A DNA stretch of 64,000 nucleotides. It comes from Pleomorphomonas sp. NRK KF1 (GTDB lineage Bacteria; Pseudomonadota; Alphaproteobacteria; Rhizobiales; Pleomorphomonadaceae). Position 1 is the stretch's first letter. Every line of letters begins with the position of its first letter. The stretch is taken from positions 1 to 64,000 of the forward strand of contig NZ_JAMDLH010000011.1 in the NCBI RefSeq assembly GCF_023721755.1. Direction: 5' to 3'. Under the pieces are notes generated by a model that was not told the DNA's origin, ran no database searches, and worked only from the letters and a program-made list of their open reading frames with translations. Shown piece after piece: positions 7,573-17,592 of the stretch. The position numbers were made by a program, and so were the translations under genes.

Positions 7573-8396
7573 GCGTGACCCTGATCACCGGGGGAACCGG
7601 AAAGACGGGCCGCCGCATCACCGCCCTACTTTCAGCCGCCGGACGGGCGGTGCGGCCGGTTTCGAGAACGGGCGCCGGCGCCAACCATCGTTTCGATTGG
7701 GCCGATCCGGCCACCTTCGCCACTGCGCTCGACGATGTTTCTGCCATCTACCTGCTTGCGCCATCCAATGTCGCCGAACCGCTGGAGGCGATGCGACCGT
7801 TCCTCGAACAAGCGCTGCGGCGGGGCGTCCGGCGTCTCGTGTTGCTCAGCGCGTCTTCACTGCCCAAGGGCGGGCCGATGATGGGCTCCGTTCACGCTTA
7901 CCTCGAAGAGCACGCGCCGGAATGGACGGTGCTACGACCAACCTGGTTCATGCAGAATTTTTCCGAACAGCAGCACCTGGAGACCATACGCAACGAAGGT
8001 CGTGTGTACTCGGCGACGAGCGACGGCCGCATCGCCTTCATTGACGCGGGTGATATCGCTGCGGTGGCCGTGGAAGCACTAACGAGCCCGACCCCATTTA
8101 ACCGCGACGCGATCCTGACCGGCCCGGCGTCGCTCAGCTACGACGATGTCGCAAACATGATCGGCGCTGCCACCGGCAAGCGGATCGAGCATGTCCGGTT
8201 GACGGAGGATCAACTCGCCGACCGTTTCGTAGCCTCAGGCATGAAACCGGCCTATGCCCGCGTTCTTGCCGCGATGGATACGGCTATCTCGCATGGGTCC
8301 GAGGCTCGGGTTTCACCTGAAGTACCCAACATTCTTGGCCGCCCGGCCAGCTCCTTGGGCACCTTCGTCGCCACGGAGCGGACCGCATGGATGTAA
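7569..8396 (+). CDS. NmrA-like / atypical short-chain NAD(P)-binding protein
   Basis: 275 residues with a Rossmann fold: the dinucleotide motif TLITGGTGKTGRRI at residues 4-17, a second strand VSRTGAGANHRFDW, AIYLLAPSN, and RRLVLLSASS followed by the PEWTVLRPTWFMQNF segment characteristic of the NmrA/AF8-like group. No classical YxxxK catalytic pair is seen in the usual place. Related proteins are NAD(P)H-dependent reductases or redox sensors. ATG at 7569 overlaps the preceding stop; the longer frame starting upstream would run through the SnoaL gene and is not used. Together with the SnoaL protein it may detoxify a small molecule sensed by the TetR protein; that is inference from context only. 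Confidence 0.82.
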   Translation: MSVTLITGGTGKTGRRITALLSAAGRAVRPVSRTGAGANHRFDWADPATFATALDDVSAIYLLAPSNVAEPLEAMRPFLEQALRRGVRRLVLLSASSLPKGGPMMGSVHAYLEEHAPEWTVLRPTWFMQNFSEQQHLETIRNEGRVYSATSDGRIAFIDAGDIAAVAVEALTSPTPFNRDAILTGPASLSYDDVANMIGAATGKRIEHVRLTEDQLADRFVASGMKPAYARVLAAMDTAISHGSEARVSPEVPNILGRPASSLGTFVATERTAWM

Positions 8397-8502
8397 TGGA
8401 CATCAGGATGGAAACGCGCCTCTCCACCGAACCCCTCACCTATCGGCTGCCCGTCACGAGCCCGAACGGCGCGATGCGCGCGTGACCGAACCGCTCCTGA
8501 CC

Positions 8503-8534
8503 AAACGAAATCCCCGCCGGAGACCGACGGGGAT
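8503..8534 (-). terminator. Terminator of the chemotaxis receptor gene
   Basis: On the minus strand ATCCCCGTCGG pairs with CCGGCGGGGAT (8524-8534 and 8510-8520, one G-T pair) and is followed by TTCGTTT. It lies just past the receptor stop at 8570. The gap 8397-8502 shows no other supported feature. Confidence 0.75.
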
Positions 8535-8569
8535 CGAAGCAATGCGGAGATGACCTGGGGCAGGTCCGT

Positions 8570-10243
8570 CTAGGCGGCGCGGATGGTGCCGACGAACGCC
8601 GCCACCTTCTGCTCCAGCGCCGTCGACTGCTTGGCGAGGTGCGACATGCGATCGAGGAGATCGCGCGAGGCGGCGCCGCTCTTTTCGGCGGTGGTGCGGA
8701 CACCGACGATGGTCTGCGCCACCTCGGCGGCGCCCACGGCCGCCTCGGAGATGTTCTGGGCAATCTCGCCGGTCGCCGCATTCTGCTGGGTGGCGGCGCC
8801 GGAGATCGACGACGTGATGTGGTCGAGCTCGGCGATGCGGCGGGAGATATCGGCGATCTTCTCCACCGACTGCTGAGTGGCGCCCTGGATGGTGCCCATC
8901 TGCGCCTCGATGTCCTGCGTAGCCTTGGCCGTCTGGCTGGCCAACGCCTTGACTTCCGAGGCAACGACGGCGAAGCCGCGTCCCGCCTCGCCGGCCCGCG
9001 CCGCCTCGATTGTGGCGTTGAGGGCGAGGAGGTTGGTCTGCTCGGCAATGGCCTGGATCATGGCGACGATAGTGCCGACCTTGGAGGCGCTGTCGGCCAG
9101 CGACCGCACGTCATGGTCGGTCAGGCGGGCCTGCTCGACGGCGGCGCCGATCAAGGTCGAGGCCTCCCCGATCTGCCGTCCGATCTCGGCGATCGACGAC
9201 GACAGTTCTTCCGATGCGCCGGCCACGGCCTGCACATTGGCGGAGGTCTGCTCGGAGGCGCTGGCCACGGCCATCGATCGGCCGGAGGTTTCCTCGGCGT
9301 CGGCAACCATCACCTCGGCGGCCTTGAGCGTCGACTGCGCGGTCTGGGTCACGGTGGCGAGCACCTCACCAACTTCCGCTTCGAACTCGCGAGCCAGCCT
9401 GTCGAGCAGCGCTTTCTGCTCGATGCGGCGCTGCTCCTCGGCGTCCGCCTGCGCCGCCTTGAGCCGCTCGGTCTCGACCAGCGTGTCGCGGAAGGTGCCA
9501 ACGGTGCTCCACAGAACGCCGATCTCGTCGCGACCGATCTTCTGGGGAATGGAAACGTCCATGTTGCCCTGGGTGAGACCGGCGAGCGCGCCGTTGACGC
9601 GCTTGAGCGGGCCGGCGATCTTGGCCGTGCCGATCCATGAAGCGATACCGATGCCGGCCAGGATGCCGACGATGGCGAAGATGATCAGAGTCTGGCGGCC
9701 GGCGACGAAATAATCGTGGATCGACGCGCGCACCGCGTCGAGATCCTGACGGTCGAGGTCGACCAGCTTGTCGACGTCGGCCTGCAACTGCTTGCGGTTG
9801 CTGCGATTGGCGTCGTTGTTGCCCTGCTCGTTGGCGGCGGCCGGCGACTCCTCGATGCCCAGGCGGGCCGTCTCGGTGCGGAAGGTCTTGAACTCCTTGG
9901 CCTTGGCCACCACCGCATCGAACGCCGCCTTGCGATCGTCTGGCACGCGCGACGACCATTCGACCAGCAGGTCATCGATCGCCTTGAGGCTCTTGACGAT
10001 ACCATCGGCGAAAGGCTTGGCCTTCTCGACATCTTTTGCGGCATAAATGCCGCGTGAATCCATCACCACGGCGGTGATCAACCGGTTGAGATGCTCGCCG
10101 TCATAGGCGCGCTGCGAGGCCAACTGGAAGGCATCGACCTGCTCGTTGTAGCCTTGCATGAGACGGATGCCGAGCAGCGCCACGCCGATGGCGATGACAC
10201 CCAGCACGGCGACGATCGAGTAGAGCTTTCCTTGGATTTTCAT
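8570..10243 (-). CDS. Methyl-accepting chemotaxis protein
   Basis: 557 residues in the standard transducer layout: transmembrane helix 1 (residues ~8-28), a ~155-residue periplasmic helical sensor domain (four-helix-bundle type), transmembrane helix 2 (~185-205, [20 protein letters not shown]), a HAMP domain (~206-260) and a long cytoplasmic coiled coil with the conserved hairpin tip ([20 protein letters not shown] and [15 protein letters not shown]) that contacts CheA and CheW. The extreme C-terminus has no NWETF-like CheR pentapeptide. The ligand cannot be read from sequence. It is a single-gene unit far from any che operon and ends at a terminator. Confidence 0.93.
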   Translation of the reverse strand: MKIQGKLYSIVAVLGVIAIGVALLGIRLMQGYNEQVDAFQLASQRAYDGEHLNRLITAVVMDSRGIYAAKDVEKAKPFADGIVKSLKAIDDLLVEWSSRVPDDRKAAFDAVVAKAKEFKTFRTETARLGIEESPAAANEQGNNDANRSNRKQLQADVDKLVDLDRQDLDAVRASIHDYFVAGRQTLIIFAIVGILAGIGIASWIGTAKIAGPLKRVNGALAGLTQGNMDVSIPQKIGRDEIGVLWSTVGTFRDTLVETERLKAAQADAEEQRRIEQKALLDRLAREFEAEVGEVLATVTQTAQSTLKAAEVMVADAEETSGRSMAVASASEQTSANVQAVAGASEELSSSIAEIGRQIGEASTLIGAAVEQARLTDHDVRSLADSASKVGTIVAMIQAIAEQTNLLALNATIEAARAGEAGRGFAVVASEVKALASQTAKATQDIEAQMGTIQGATQQSVEKIADISRRIAELDHITSSISGAATQQNAATGEIAQNISEAAVGAAEVAQTIVGVRTTAEKSGAASRDLLDRMSHLAKQSTALEQKVAAFVGTIRAA

Positions 10244-10471
10244 TTTCTCGCGGTCCTGGAACTAGGCAGTCTTGGCTGCTTCTCCAAAGAATAGAAATGT
10301 TTCCATTGCCGAGTTGTTAACAGGTGGAATATTCGTTTTGCGATATATTTAGCCAGAGAGCGCTTTTTGGTTGCATTGCTGAACAAAGGTTGTAGATGCA
10401 ACCTGCAATTCGCGGGAAAACCCGTAGACCGTACCGAAAGGCTAACCCGGGAGCAGCCAGCTCCGAGCAGA

Positions 10472-10506
10472 CGCAAGAAAGCCGGAGAACCCGAGGCTCT
10501 CCGGCT
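10472..10506 (-). terminator. Terminator downstream of ilvC
   Basis: A perfect 9-bp stem (10480-10488 agccggaga / 10498-10506 tctccggct) with a nine-base loop is followed on the minus strand by TTTCTTG. The 364-base gap 10244-10607 between the receptor and ilvC otherwise holds only AT-rich sequence upstream of the receptor (its likely promoter, ~10260-10370) and no convincing gene. Confidence 0.7.
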
Positions 10507-10607
10507 TCGTTCATCTAGAAATGACACGGCTACCTATCCCGAACCTTGTGTTCGCTCGAACAGGACGAGCGCTGTAAAGGCATAGAACAGGCGTTGCCAA
10601 CTCGCGA

Positions 10608-11687
<1,080 letters not shown>

Positions 11688-11704
11688 TCACAGATGAAAT
11701 CGGG

Positions 11705-12328
11705 TTACTCGATGTCCTGGGCGCCGTGCCCAAAGAGACGGAAAAACTGCGAGATTGCCAGCCGCGCCCGCCGCGGCCGATCTTCCGAAAGGCCCGCCGG
11801 CGACTCGCCGAGCAGCATGCGGACGTGATTGTCCCTCACGATAAGGCCGTAGAGCGTCTCATAGGCCTCGTGCGTGTCGGAAAACTTGAGGTAGCCGTGC
11901 CGGCGGCCCAGTTCGAGCAGGGCGCGGGCGCGGGTCTCGATCGGCAACCGACCATGCTCGCGCACCAGCGCGCCAAGCTGGGCGCCGTCGCGGTCGGCCT
12001 GACCGATGGCGAGGCGATTGAGCGCCAGGGACACGTCGCCGCCCAGCACGCCCATCAGATCCTCGGCGAACACCACAAGGCTGCGACTGAAATCGTCGAG
12101 CGTCGGCATGCTGTCGCGCGGCCCCGGCGTCCTCACCTTGCTCGCCTGGTAGGTGATCATCGCCGCGAGCAGCCCGTCACGGTCGCCGAACCACTTGTAG
12201 AGGCTCTCCTTGGAGCAGTTGGCCGCACGGGCAAGCCCGGCGGTGGTCAACGCCCGCTCGCCACCGGCGACCAAGAGCTGCAGCGCGCATTCCAGCACGG
12301 CATTCTGGCGGGGGGTGAAGGGCTCCAT
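11705..12328 (-). CDS. TetR/AcrR family transcriptional regulator
   Basis: 207 residues. The helix-turn-helix is at ~25-55 (ALTTAGLARAANCSKESLYKWFGDRDGLLAAMI), followed by a helical C-terminal domain with the pattern LVVFAEDLMGVLGGDVSLALNRLAIG common in the AefR-like subgroup. It lies upstream of ilvC on the same strand (gap 77 bases) and is divergent from fumC. A perfect 14-bp palindrome lies 40 bases upstream of its start. Control of fumC, of itself, or of ilvC by read-through are all possible; the sequence does not decide. Confidence 0.87.
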   Translation of the reverse strand: MEPFTPRQNAVLECALQLLVAGGERALTTAGLARAANCSKESLYKWFGDRDGLLAAMITYQASKVRTPGPRDSMPTLDDFSRSLVVFAEDLMGVLGGDVSLALNRLAIGQADRDGAQLGALVREHGRLPIETRARALLELGRRHGYLKFSDTHEAYETLYGLIVRDNHVRMLLGESPAGLSEDRPRRARLAISQFFRLFGHGAQDIE

Positions 12329-12367
12329 GATGAGGCGGTCGCTCTCTGTCGCTAGGTCGAAATGAAT

Positions 12368-12381
12368 GTACCGTACGGTAC
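12368..12381. promoter_or_regulatory. Perfect 14-bp palindrome, likely TetR-family operator
   Basis: gtaccgtacggtac is its own reverse complement and lies between the divergent tetR-type gene (start 12328) and fumC (start 12549), within the promoter region of the regulator. TetR-family operators of this TACCGTACGGTA kind are common; autoregulation is the simplest reading. Confidence 0.65.
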
Positions 12382-12548
12382 GGTTCCCGTGTTCTAGTTC
12401 CAGCCGCGCCCCTTGTCAAGCGCCTCCCCGTCACAACCACATTTCGGTGAAGCGGCCGCCTTTCTCCTCGGGCATGGGTGGAATCCCTGATGAAAATCGC
12501 CTAACGTCCCGCCGCCTCGGACGACAGGCAAGACAGGGGAGTTCGCGT

Positions 12549-13937
12549 TTGTCCACCCGTATCGAATCCGACACCTTCGGTCCCATCGACGTCGACGCAT
12601 CGGTCTATTGGGGCGCCCAGACGCAGCGCTCCCTCGGCAACTTCAAGATCGGCTGGGAGAAGCAGCCCAAGGCCATCGTCAAGGCGCTTGGCGTCCTCAA
12701 GCGCGCCGCCGCCGAGGTCAACCGCGATCTAGGCAAGCTCGATCCCAAGCTCTGCGAGGCCATCGTCGCGGCGGCGCAGGAGGTGATCGACGGTCAGCTC
12801 GATGCCCACTTCCCGCTCGTCGTCTGGCAGACCGGCTCCGGCACCCAGACCAACATGAACGCCAACGAGGTGATCTCCAACCGGGCGATCGAGATCCTGG
12901 GCGGCACGCTCGGCTCCAAGAAGCCGGTGCATCCCAACGATCACGTCAACATGAGCCAGTCGTCCAACGACACCTACCCGTCGGCCATGCACATCGCCGC
13001 CGCCTCCGAGGTGATCGAGAAGCTGTTGCCGGCGCTGCACCACCTCCACAAGGCGCTCGACGCCAAGGCGAAGAGCTGGGCCGACATCATCAAGATCGGC
13101 CGCACCCACACCCAGGACGCCACGCCGCTGACCCTTGGTCAGGAGTTCTCCGGCTACGCCAAGCAGGTGGAGAACGGCATCAAGCGCATCGAGCAGACGC
13201 TGCCGATGCTGATGGAGATCGCCCAGGGCGGCACCGCCGTCGGCACCGGCCTCAACGCCCCCAAGGGCTTCGCCGAGAAGATCGCCGCCCGCGTTGCCGA
13301 GCTGACCGGCCACTCCTTCACCTCGGCGCCCAACAAGTTCGAGGCGCTGGCCGCCCACGACGCCATGGTGATGAGCCACGGCGCCCTCAACACTGTCGCC
13401 GCCAGCCTGTTCAAGATCGCCAACGACATCCGCCTTCTGGGCTCCGGCCCGCGCTCCGGCCTCGGCGAGTTGTCGCTGCCGGAGAACGAGCCGGGCTCGT
13501 CGATCATGCCGGGCAAGGTCAACCCGACCCAGTGCGAGGCGCTGACCATGGTCTGCGTCCAGGTGTTCGGCAACCACGCCGCGCTGACCTTCGCCGGCAG
13601 CCAGGGCCACTTCGAACTCAACGTCTACAATCCGGTGATGGCCTACAATTTCCTGCAATCGGTGACGCTGCTCGCCGATGCCGCCATCTCCTTCACCGAC
13701 AACTGCGTCGTCGGCATCGAGCCGCGCGAAGACAACATCAAGGCCGCCCTCGGCCGCTCCCTGATGCTGGTCACCGCGCTGGCCCCCAAGGTCGGCTACG
13801 ACACCGCCGCCAAGATCGCCAAGACGGCCCACAAGAACGGCACCACCTTGCGCGAGGAAGCCGTCGGCGGCGGCTACGTGACGGATGCCGAGTTCGACGC
13901 CCTGGTGCGGCCGGAGCGGATGATCGGGCCGGAGTGA
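12549..13937 (+). CDS. fumC: Class II fumarate hydratase
   Basis: 462 residues. Catalyses reversible hydration of fumarate to malate in the TCA cycle. The family signature [11 protein letters not shown] is present, as are the [13 protein letters not shown] and [19 protein letters not shown] active-site segments and the [10 protein letters not shown] motif. I place the start at TTG 12549 because AGGGGAG lies seven bases upstream and translation from there gives [20 protein letters not shown], the usual N-terminus; earlier in-frame codons would add ~60 unrelated residues running through the tetR operator. A terminator follows. Confidence 0.96.
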   Translation: MSTRIESDTFGPIDVDASVYWGAQTQRSLGNFKIGWEKQPKAIVKALGVLKRAAAEVNRDLGKLDPKLCEAIVAAAQEVIDGQLDAHFPLVVWQTGSGTQTNMNANEVISNRAIEILGGTLGSKKPVHPNDHVNMSQSSNDTYPSAMHIAAASEVIEKLLPALHHLHKALDAKAKSWADIIKIGRTHTQDATPLTLGQEFSGYAKQVENGIKRIEQTLPMLMEIAQGGTAVGTGLNAPKGFAEKIAARVAELTGHSFTSAPNKFEALAAHDAMVMSHGALNTVAASLFKIANDIRLLGSGPRSGLGELSLPENEPGSSIMPGKVNPTQCEALTMVCVQVFGNHAALTFAGSQGHFELNVYNPVMAYNFLQSVTLLADAAISFTDNCVVGIEPREDNIKAALGRSLMLVTALAPKVGYDTAAKIAKTAHKNGTTLREEAVGGGYVTDAEFDALVRPERMIGPE

Positions 13938-13957
13938 GCGGCCCATCCAGATGACGT

Positions 13958-13992
13958 GTGATGCAGGGGCGCGCGCCCTGCGTCACTTTGTC
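13958..13992. terminator. Terminator between convergent fumC and a hypothetical gene
   Basis: gtgatgcaggg (13958-13968) pairs with ccctgcgtcac (13976-13986), one wobble pair, seven-base loop, then tttgt on the plus strand. It overlaps the stop codon of the convergent gene and may work in both directions. Confidence 0.75.
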
Positions 13993-14573
13993 TGACAATC
14001 GTCATACTTTTCCGGTTCGAAGCCATACTCGACGCTATCCTTGGCCTTGGTTCGGCTGGCGCTTCGGCTCATCTGATAGACAAAGGCTGACTTTTTTCCG
14101 TTACGCCTAAGATCATGTATTGCCGCAACAAACCCAAAACGCGACTTCCAGTCATCATTACTTGTATTCACCTCGACCGAGGCGCGATTTCCAACCGTAA
14201 CATTATGATATATCTCAAAGTTATAAGTAGATCTTATCACAATATCGACCTTGCAAACTTCACCACAACCGCGCCGTGCCACCACAGCAACGTCTGAGTG
14301 CGGCAAGCGAAAGATCTTCGCACTACCGCTGGCTAGGAGCTCGGCGAGGTAGCGTTTCTGCCCTTCAAACAAGAATGAAGCTTCTTCCTTCAAAACTGGC
14401 TTGAGCTCGCGGCGAAGATTGTAGCACCAGTGTGCGTCACCCGCCGGAAGCGAAAAGGGAAGATTGTTAAACCCTGGAGGGGCCTCCAGAAGACCCGGCC
14501 AGTCGGCAAAACTCTGTTGGGGAGCCGCCAGGAGGAAGAGCCCTACGAGGGCGACTTCTTTCCAAAGTCTCAT
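13983..14573 (-). CDS. Secreted protein of unknown function
   Basis: About 196 residues. I do not recognise the family. A signal peptide is clear (MRLWKEVALVGLFLLAAPQQ then SFADWPG). The mature part has four cysteines (one in HWCYN, two in RRGCGEVCKVD, one near the C-terminus in DDCQTK), which could form two disulfides in the periplasm. The CG-EVCKVDIVIRSTYNFEIYHN region looks like beta-strands. Base composition is visibly lower in GC than the neighbours, with AT-rich third positions, which hints at a younger acquisition. ATG 14573 is chosen over GTG 14582. It is convergent with fumC and shares its terminator. Confidence 0.7.
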   Translation of the reverse strand: MRLWKEVALVGLFLLAAPQQSFADWPGLLEAPPGFNNLPFSLPAGDAHWCYNLRRELKPVLKEEASFLFEGQKRYLAELLASGSAKIFRLPHSDVAVVARRGCGEVCKVDIVIRSTYNFEIYHNVTVGNRASVEVNTSNDDWKSRFGFVAAIHDLRRNGKKSAFVYQMSRSASRTKAKDSVEYGFEPEKYDDCQTK

Positions 14574-14665
14574 GCTCTGCACTTTCGTTCCGCTTTCATT
14601 GACATGTCAGCCGCAGACTATTTGGGCTCACAATAACGACGCTAGAGTAACCCAGAAGCGGAAGT

Positions 14666-15175
14666 CTAGTACCTGTGCCACCCGTCGAAATCCGCCTTGC
14701 CGAGCTTCACGCCCTCCCAGCGGGCGATGGCGTAGGCGGTGGTGAGGTGAAACAGCATGTTGGGCAGCGCGTACTCGACAATGAAGCGCGCCGCCGGCAG
14801 TTCGATGTCGGCGAGACCGGCGCGATCGGTGACGATCCCCGTGTCTCGCTGGTCGAGATCGTCGGGCGTCAGGCGCGACAGCGGCCAGAAGACGGCGGCG
14901 ATGTCATCCCTGAGCGCCGCGAAGGACGCAGCCTCTTCGAACCGGAGATCGGGCAAGCGCGGCACCAGCGGGCCGAGCGCCCGGAGCGAAAACCGGGCGG
15001 CGATCCGCACCTGCGCCTCGAAGGGCAACATGTCCGGCGCGAGGCGGGACTGAAGCAGCGCCTCTTCCGGCAAATCGCTATCGGCGGCATGGGCCGCCGT
15101 GATGATGACGAGCCCGTCGAGCCGCTCCAGATAGCGGGCGAACACCGGCACGGAAATATCGTAAAGACCGATCAT
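14666..15175 (-). CDS. DUF1993 family protein
   Basis: 169 residues. The start MIGLYDISVPVFARYLERLDGLV and the end NMLFHLTTAYAIARWEGVKLGKADFDGW match the DUF1993 pattern, a DinB-like four-helix-bundle group in which conserved histidines could bind a metal. No reaction is known. GGGAG lies five to six bases before ATG 15175, which decides the start over an upstream in-frame codon. It forms a single gene between two unrelated units. Confidence 0.8.
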   Translation of the reverse strand: MIGLYDISVPVFARYLERLDGLVIITAAHAADSDLPEEALLQSRLAPDMLPFEAQVRIAARFSLRALGPLVPRLPDLRFEEAASFAALRDDIAAVFWPLSRLTPDDLDQRDTGIVTDRAGLADIELPAARFIVEYALPNMLFHLTTAYAIARWEGVKLGKADFDGWHRY

Positions 15176-15260
15176 TTTTCTCTCCCGACGGGAGAGTGCC
15201 CGATCCATCCGTCAGGAAGTGACAGCTGCGCAGCGCCTCGCCAGCTCAGGGCACGGACGT

Positions 15261-15725
15261 TCAGCTCGCATAGTCGACAGGCAATGGCGCTCCGTCTTTC
15301 AGCGTTTCCATGGAGATGGCGGCGCTGACGTCGAACAGTTCAACCTTGCGGACGATCTTCTTGTAGATGACGTCGTAGTGCTCGACGCGTGGCAGCGCCA
15401 GCTTCAGGATGTAGTCGACATTGCCGGTGAGGCGGTGCGCCTCCACCACCTCGGGGATGTCGGCGATGACGGCGGCGAAGCGCTCCATCCACTCCGCCGA
15501 ATGATGGGCGGTGCGGATCAAGGCGTAGACGGTGGTCGGCACGCCGAGCTTAGCCCGGTCGAGCACCACCGTGCGGCGGGCGATATAACCCTCGGCCTCC
15601 AGCCGCTGGATGCGCCGCGAGCAGGCCGACACCGACAGCGCTACCCGGTCGGCGAGATCGACCACCGACAGGCCGGCGTCGCATTGCAGGAGCTCCAGGA
15701 GCTTCCGATCGCGTTCGTCGAGCAT
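15261..15725 (-). CDS. Lrp/AsnC family transcriptional regulator
   Basis: 154 residues: an N-terminal winged helix-turn-helix (residues ~5-60, DRKLLELLQCDAGLSVVDLADRVALSVSACSRRIQRLE) and a C-terminal RAM/ActD domain (~70-140) that binds amino acids and builds octamers. The gene is divergent from an aspartate/glutamate racemase-like gene with 163 bases between, so that gene is the most likely target, with an amino acid as effector. The ligand is not predictable here. Confidence 0.92.
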   Translation of the reverse strand: MLDERDRKLLELLQCDAGLSVVDLADRVALSVSACSRRIQRLEAEGYIARRTVVLDRAKLGVPTTVYALIRTAHHSAEWMERFAAVIADIPEVVEAHRLTGNVDYILKLALPRVEHYDVIYKKIVRKVELFDVSAAISMETLKDGAPLPVDYAS

Positions 15726-15888
15726 GCGCCCTAGATTCCCTCATCCACAGAGTACGGCGCGCCCATTTTGCACGATCTGACGTGATAGCGCCAGATAATT
15801 GCGCGTGCGCATCATCAAGCGCAGACGCTTGCAAACGCCTTGCGCCGTATCGGAGCTATGATCGGCCATCGCGACAAGGGGAACTGTC

Positions 15889-16605
15889 ATGCGCACCATT
15901 GGCCTCATCGGCGGCATGAGCTTCGAGAGCACCGCCGTCTACTACCAGATGATCAACGAGGCGGTGCGGACCCGCCTGGGTGGCCTGCACTCGGCCAGGC
16001 TGGTCATGCACTCGGTTGACTTTCAGGACGTCGTCGACCTGCAGAAGGCCGGCCGCTGGGACGCCGCCGCGGCCCATCTCGGCCAAGCGGCCCAGGGGCT
16101 TGAGCGGGCCGGCGCCGACTGCGTGCTGATCTGCACCAACACCATGCACCTCGTCGCCGACGAGGTCGCCGAAGCGGTCAAGATTCCGCTCCTCAACATC
16201 ATCGACGAGACGGCCAAGGCGCTCTCCGCCGCCGGCGTTCGCCGGCCGCTGCTGCTCGCCACGCGCTACACGATGGAACACGGCTTCTATGCCCGCCGCA
16301 TGGCTGCCCACGGCCTTGCCATGACCACGCCCGGTGAGGCCGGCCGCACCGTGGTTCACGACGTGATCTTCGACGAGCTGTGCGCCGGCGTCGTCCGCGA
16401 CGAGTCCCGCGCCGCCTTCCTCGACCTGATCGCCAAGGCCAAGGATGAGGACGGGTGCGATGCCGTCATTCTCGGCTGCACCGAAATCTGCCTGCTGCTC
16501 GACCCCGAGAAGCTGCCTCTGCCCGGCTTCGACAGCACGACGATCCATGCGAACGCGGCGGTGGATTTCGCGCTGGCTGGAGAGATGAAGGCGGCAGCGG
16601 AGTAA
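15889..16605 (+). CDS. Aspartate/glutamate racemase family protein (YgeA/RacX-like)
   Basis: 238 residues in two similar alpha/beta halves. The two catalytic cysteines of the cofactor-independent racemases are both present, in CVLICTNTMHLVADE and in AVILGCTEICLLLDP, and the N-terminus MRTIGLIGGMSFESTAVYY is typical of the YgeA/RacX subgroup, whose members racemise a range of amino acids. The substrate is therefore open. AGGGGA lies six bases before ATG. The Lrp-type regulator upstream is the likely controller. Confidence 0.9.
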   Translation: MRTIGLIGGMSFESTAVYYQMINEAVRTRLGGLHSARLVMHSVDFQDVVDLQKAGRWDAAAAHLGQAAQGLERAGADCVLICTNTMHLVADEVAEAVKIPLLNIIDETAKALSAAGVRRPLLLATRYTMEHGFYARRMAAHGLAMTTPGEAGRTVVHDVIFDELCAGVVRDESRAAFLDLIAKAKDEDGCDAVILGCTEICLLLDPEKLPLPGFDSTTIHANAAVDFALAGEMKAAAE

Positions 16606-16657
16606 GGGCAACTTTGCGAGGGGAGCGCTATATCGCCCCCCTTGCCCCTTCCTGCAC

Positions 16658-16744
16658 GAGGTCCTGCGCCTGCGCGCAGGATGACAGCTAGACATTTGTT
16701 TCAATTATATAATTCTGTCATCCTGCGCGCAGGCGCAGGACCTC
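16658..16744. repeat. Long perfect inverted repeat (30-bp arms) between convergent genes
   Basis: Arms 16658-16687 and 16715-16744 are exact reverse complements over 30 bases (outer end gaggtcctgcgcctg, inner end gcaggatgacag). The 27-base loop is AT-rich and itself contains the perfect 12-bp palindrome aattatataatt at 16703-16714. It sits in the gap after the racemase gene and before the pdxJ stop codon (16781), so it may end transcription from both sides, though neither arm is followed by a T-run. Confidence 0.9.
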
Positions 16745-16780
16745 AGGCAGAATGGGGCGCATCAAAGATATCAGACGCCA

Positions 16781-17530
16781 TCACGCGTCCGAATCCCCCA
16801 GCGCGCAGCGATAGCGGCGCACCGTCTCGGCCATGCCGTAAACAAGGCAATCGGCGATTACCGCGTGACCGATCGATGCCTCGGCGATGTGCGGGGTCCG
16901 CTTCACCAGCGGCGGCAGGTTGTCGAGCGTCAGGTCGTGGCCGGCGTTGACGGCCATGCCGAGCTTCACCGCCGCCTCGGCGGTCATCGCCACCTCTTCG
17001 AGCCGCGCCCGCTGTTCGTTGGGATCGAACGTATGGCCGTAGGGTCCAGTGTAGATCTCGATACGCCGCGTGCCGGTGAGCGCGGCGGCCGCCGCCTGCG
17101 TCGGATCGGCGTCGATGAAGATCGAGGCGCGCATGCCCTCGCCCTGGATGCGCCGCACCACGTCCGACAGGAAGGACTGGTTGGCGACGCAGTCCCAGCC
17201 GTGATCGGAGGTGTTCTGGCCGGGCATGTCCGGCACCAGCGTCACCTGATCGGGGCGGGCCGCCTCGCAGAGCTTCAGGAAGTCCTCGGTGGGATAGCCC
17301 TCGATGTTGTACTCGCGGCCGGGCCAGTCGGTCCTCAGCATCTCCTGCAAGGCGAACACGTCGGTATGGCGGATGTGCCGTTCGTCCGGACGCGGATGCA
17401 CCGTGATGCCGGCGGCGCCCGCTTCCAGCGCGATGCGGCTGAGACCGGCGACCGACGGCCATGGCAGGTCGCGCCGATTGCGCAGGTGGGCGATGGCGTT
17501 GACGTTGACGGAGAGCTTGGTGTGAGACAT
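16781..17530 (-). CDS. pdxJ: Pyridoxine 5'-phosphate synthase
   Basis: 249 residues, the usual length. It condenses 1-deoxyxylulose 5-phosphate with 3-amino-2-oxopropyl phosphate to make pyridoxine 5'-phosphate in de novo vitamin B6 synthesis. The TIM-barrel signatures are clear: LSVNVNAIAHLRNRR at the start, GITVHPRPDERHI with the phosphate-binding residues, VTLVPD, SIFID and the C-terminal VNAGHDLTLDNL and IGHAVIADCLVYG. It follows a VOC protein and an ilvB copy on the same strand and may be the last gene of that transcript. Confidence 0.96.
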   Translation of the reverse strand: MSHTKLSVNVNAIAHLRNRRDLPWPSVAGLSRIALEAGAAGITVHPRPDERHIRHTDVFALQEMLRTDWPGREYNIEGYPTEDFLKLCEAARPDQVTLVPDMPGQNTSDHGWDCVANQSFLSDVVRRIQGEGMRASIFIDADPTQAAAAALTGTRRIEIYTGPYGHTFDPNEQRARLEEVAMTAEAAVKLGMAVNAGHDLTLDNLPPLVKRTPHIAEASIGHAVIADCLVYGMAETVRRYRCALGDSDA

Positions 17531-17592
17531 CGCAAGGGCCTACGTTGGGACGCGCGACGATAATCCCCAAGCCCGTATGGCACAAGCAACCA

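Noticed and set aside
8387-8485. Possible 32-residue frame after the NmrA-like gene
   Set aside because: No ribosome site, overlaps the stop of the preceding gene, and no recognised similarity.
10240-10527. 95-codon minus-strand frame in the ilvC-receptor gap
   Set aside because: Spans the ilvC terminator and the receptor promoter region and has no family pattern.
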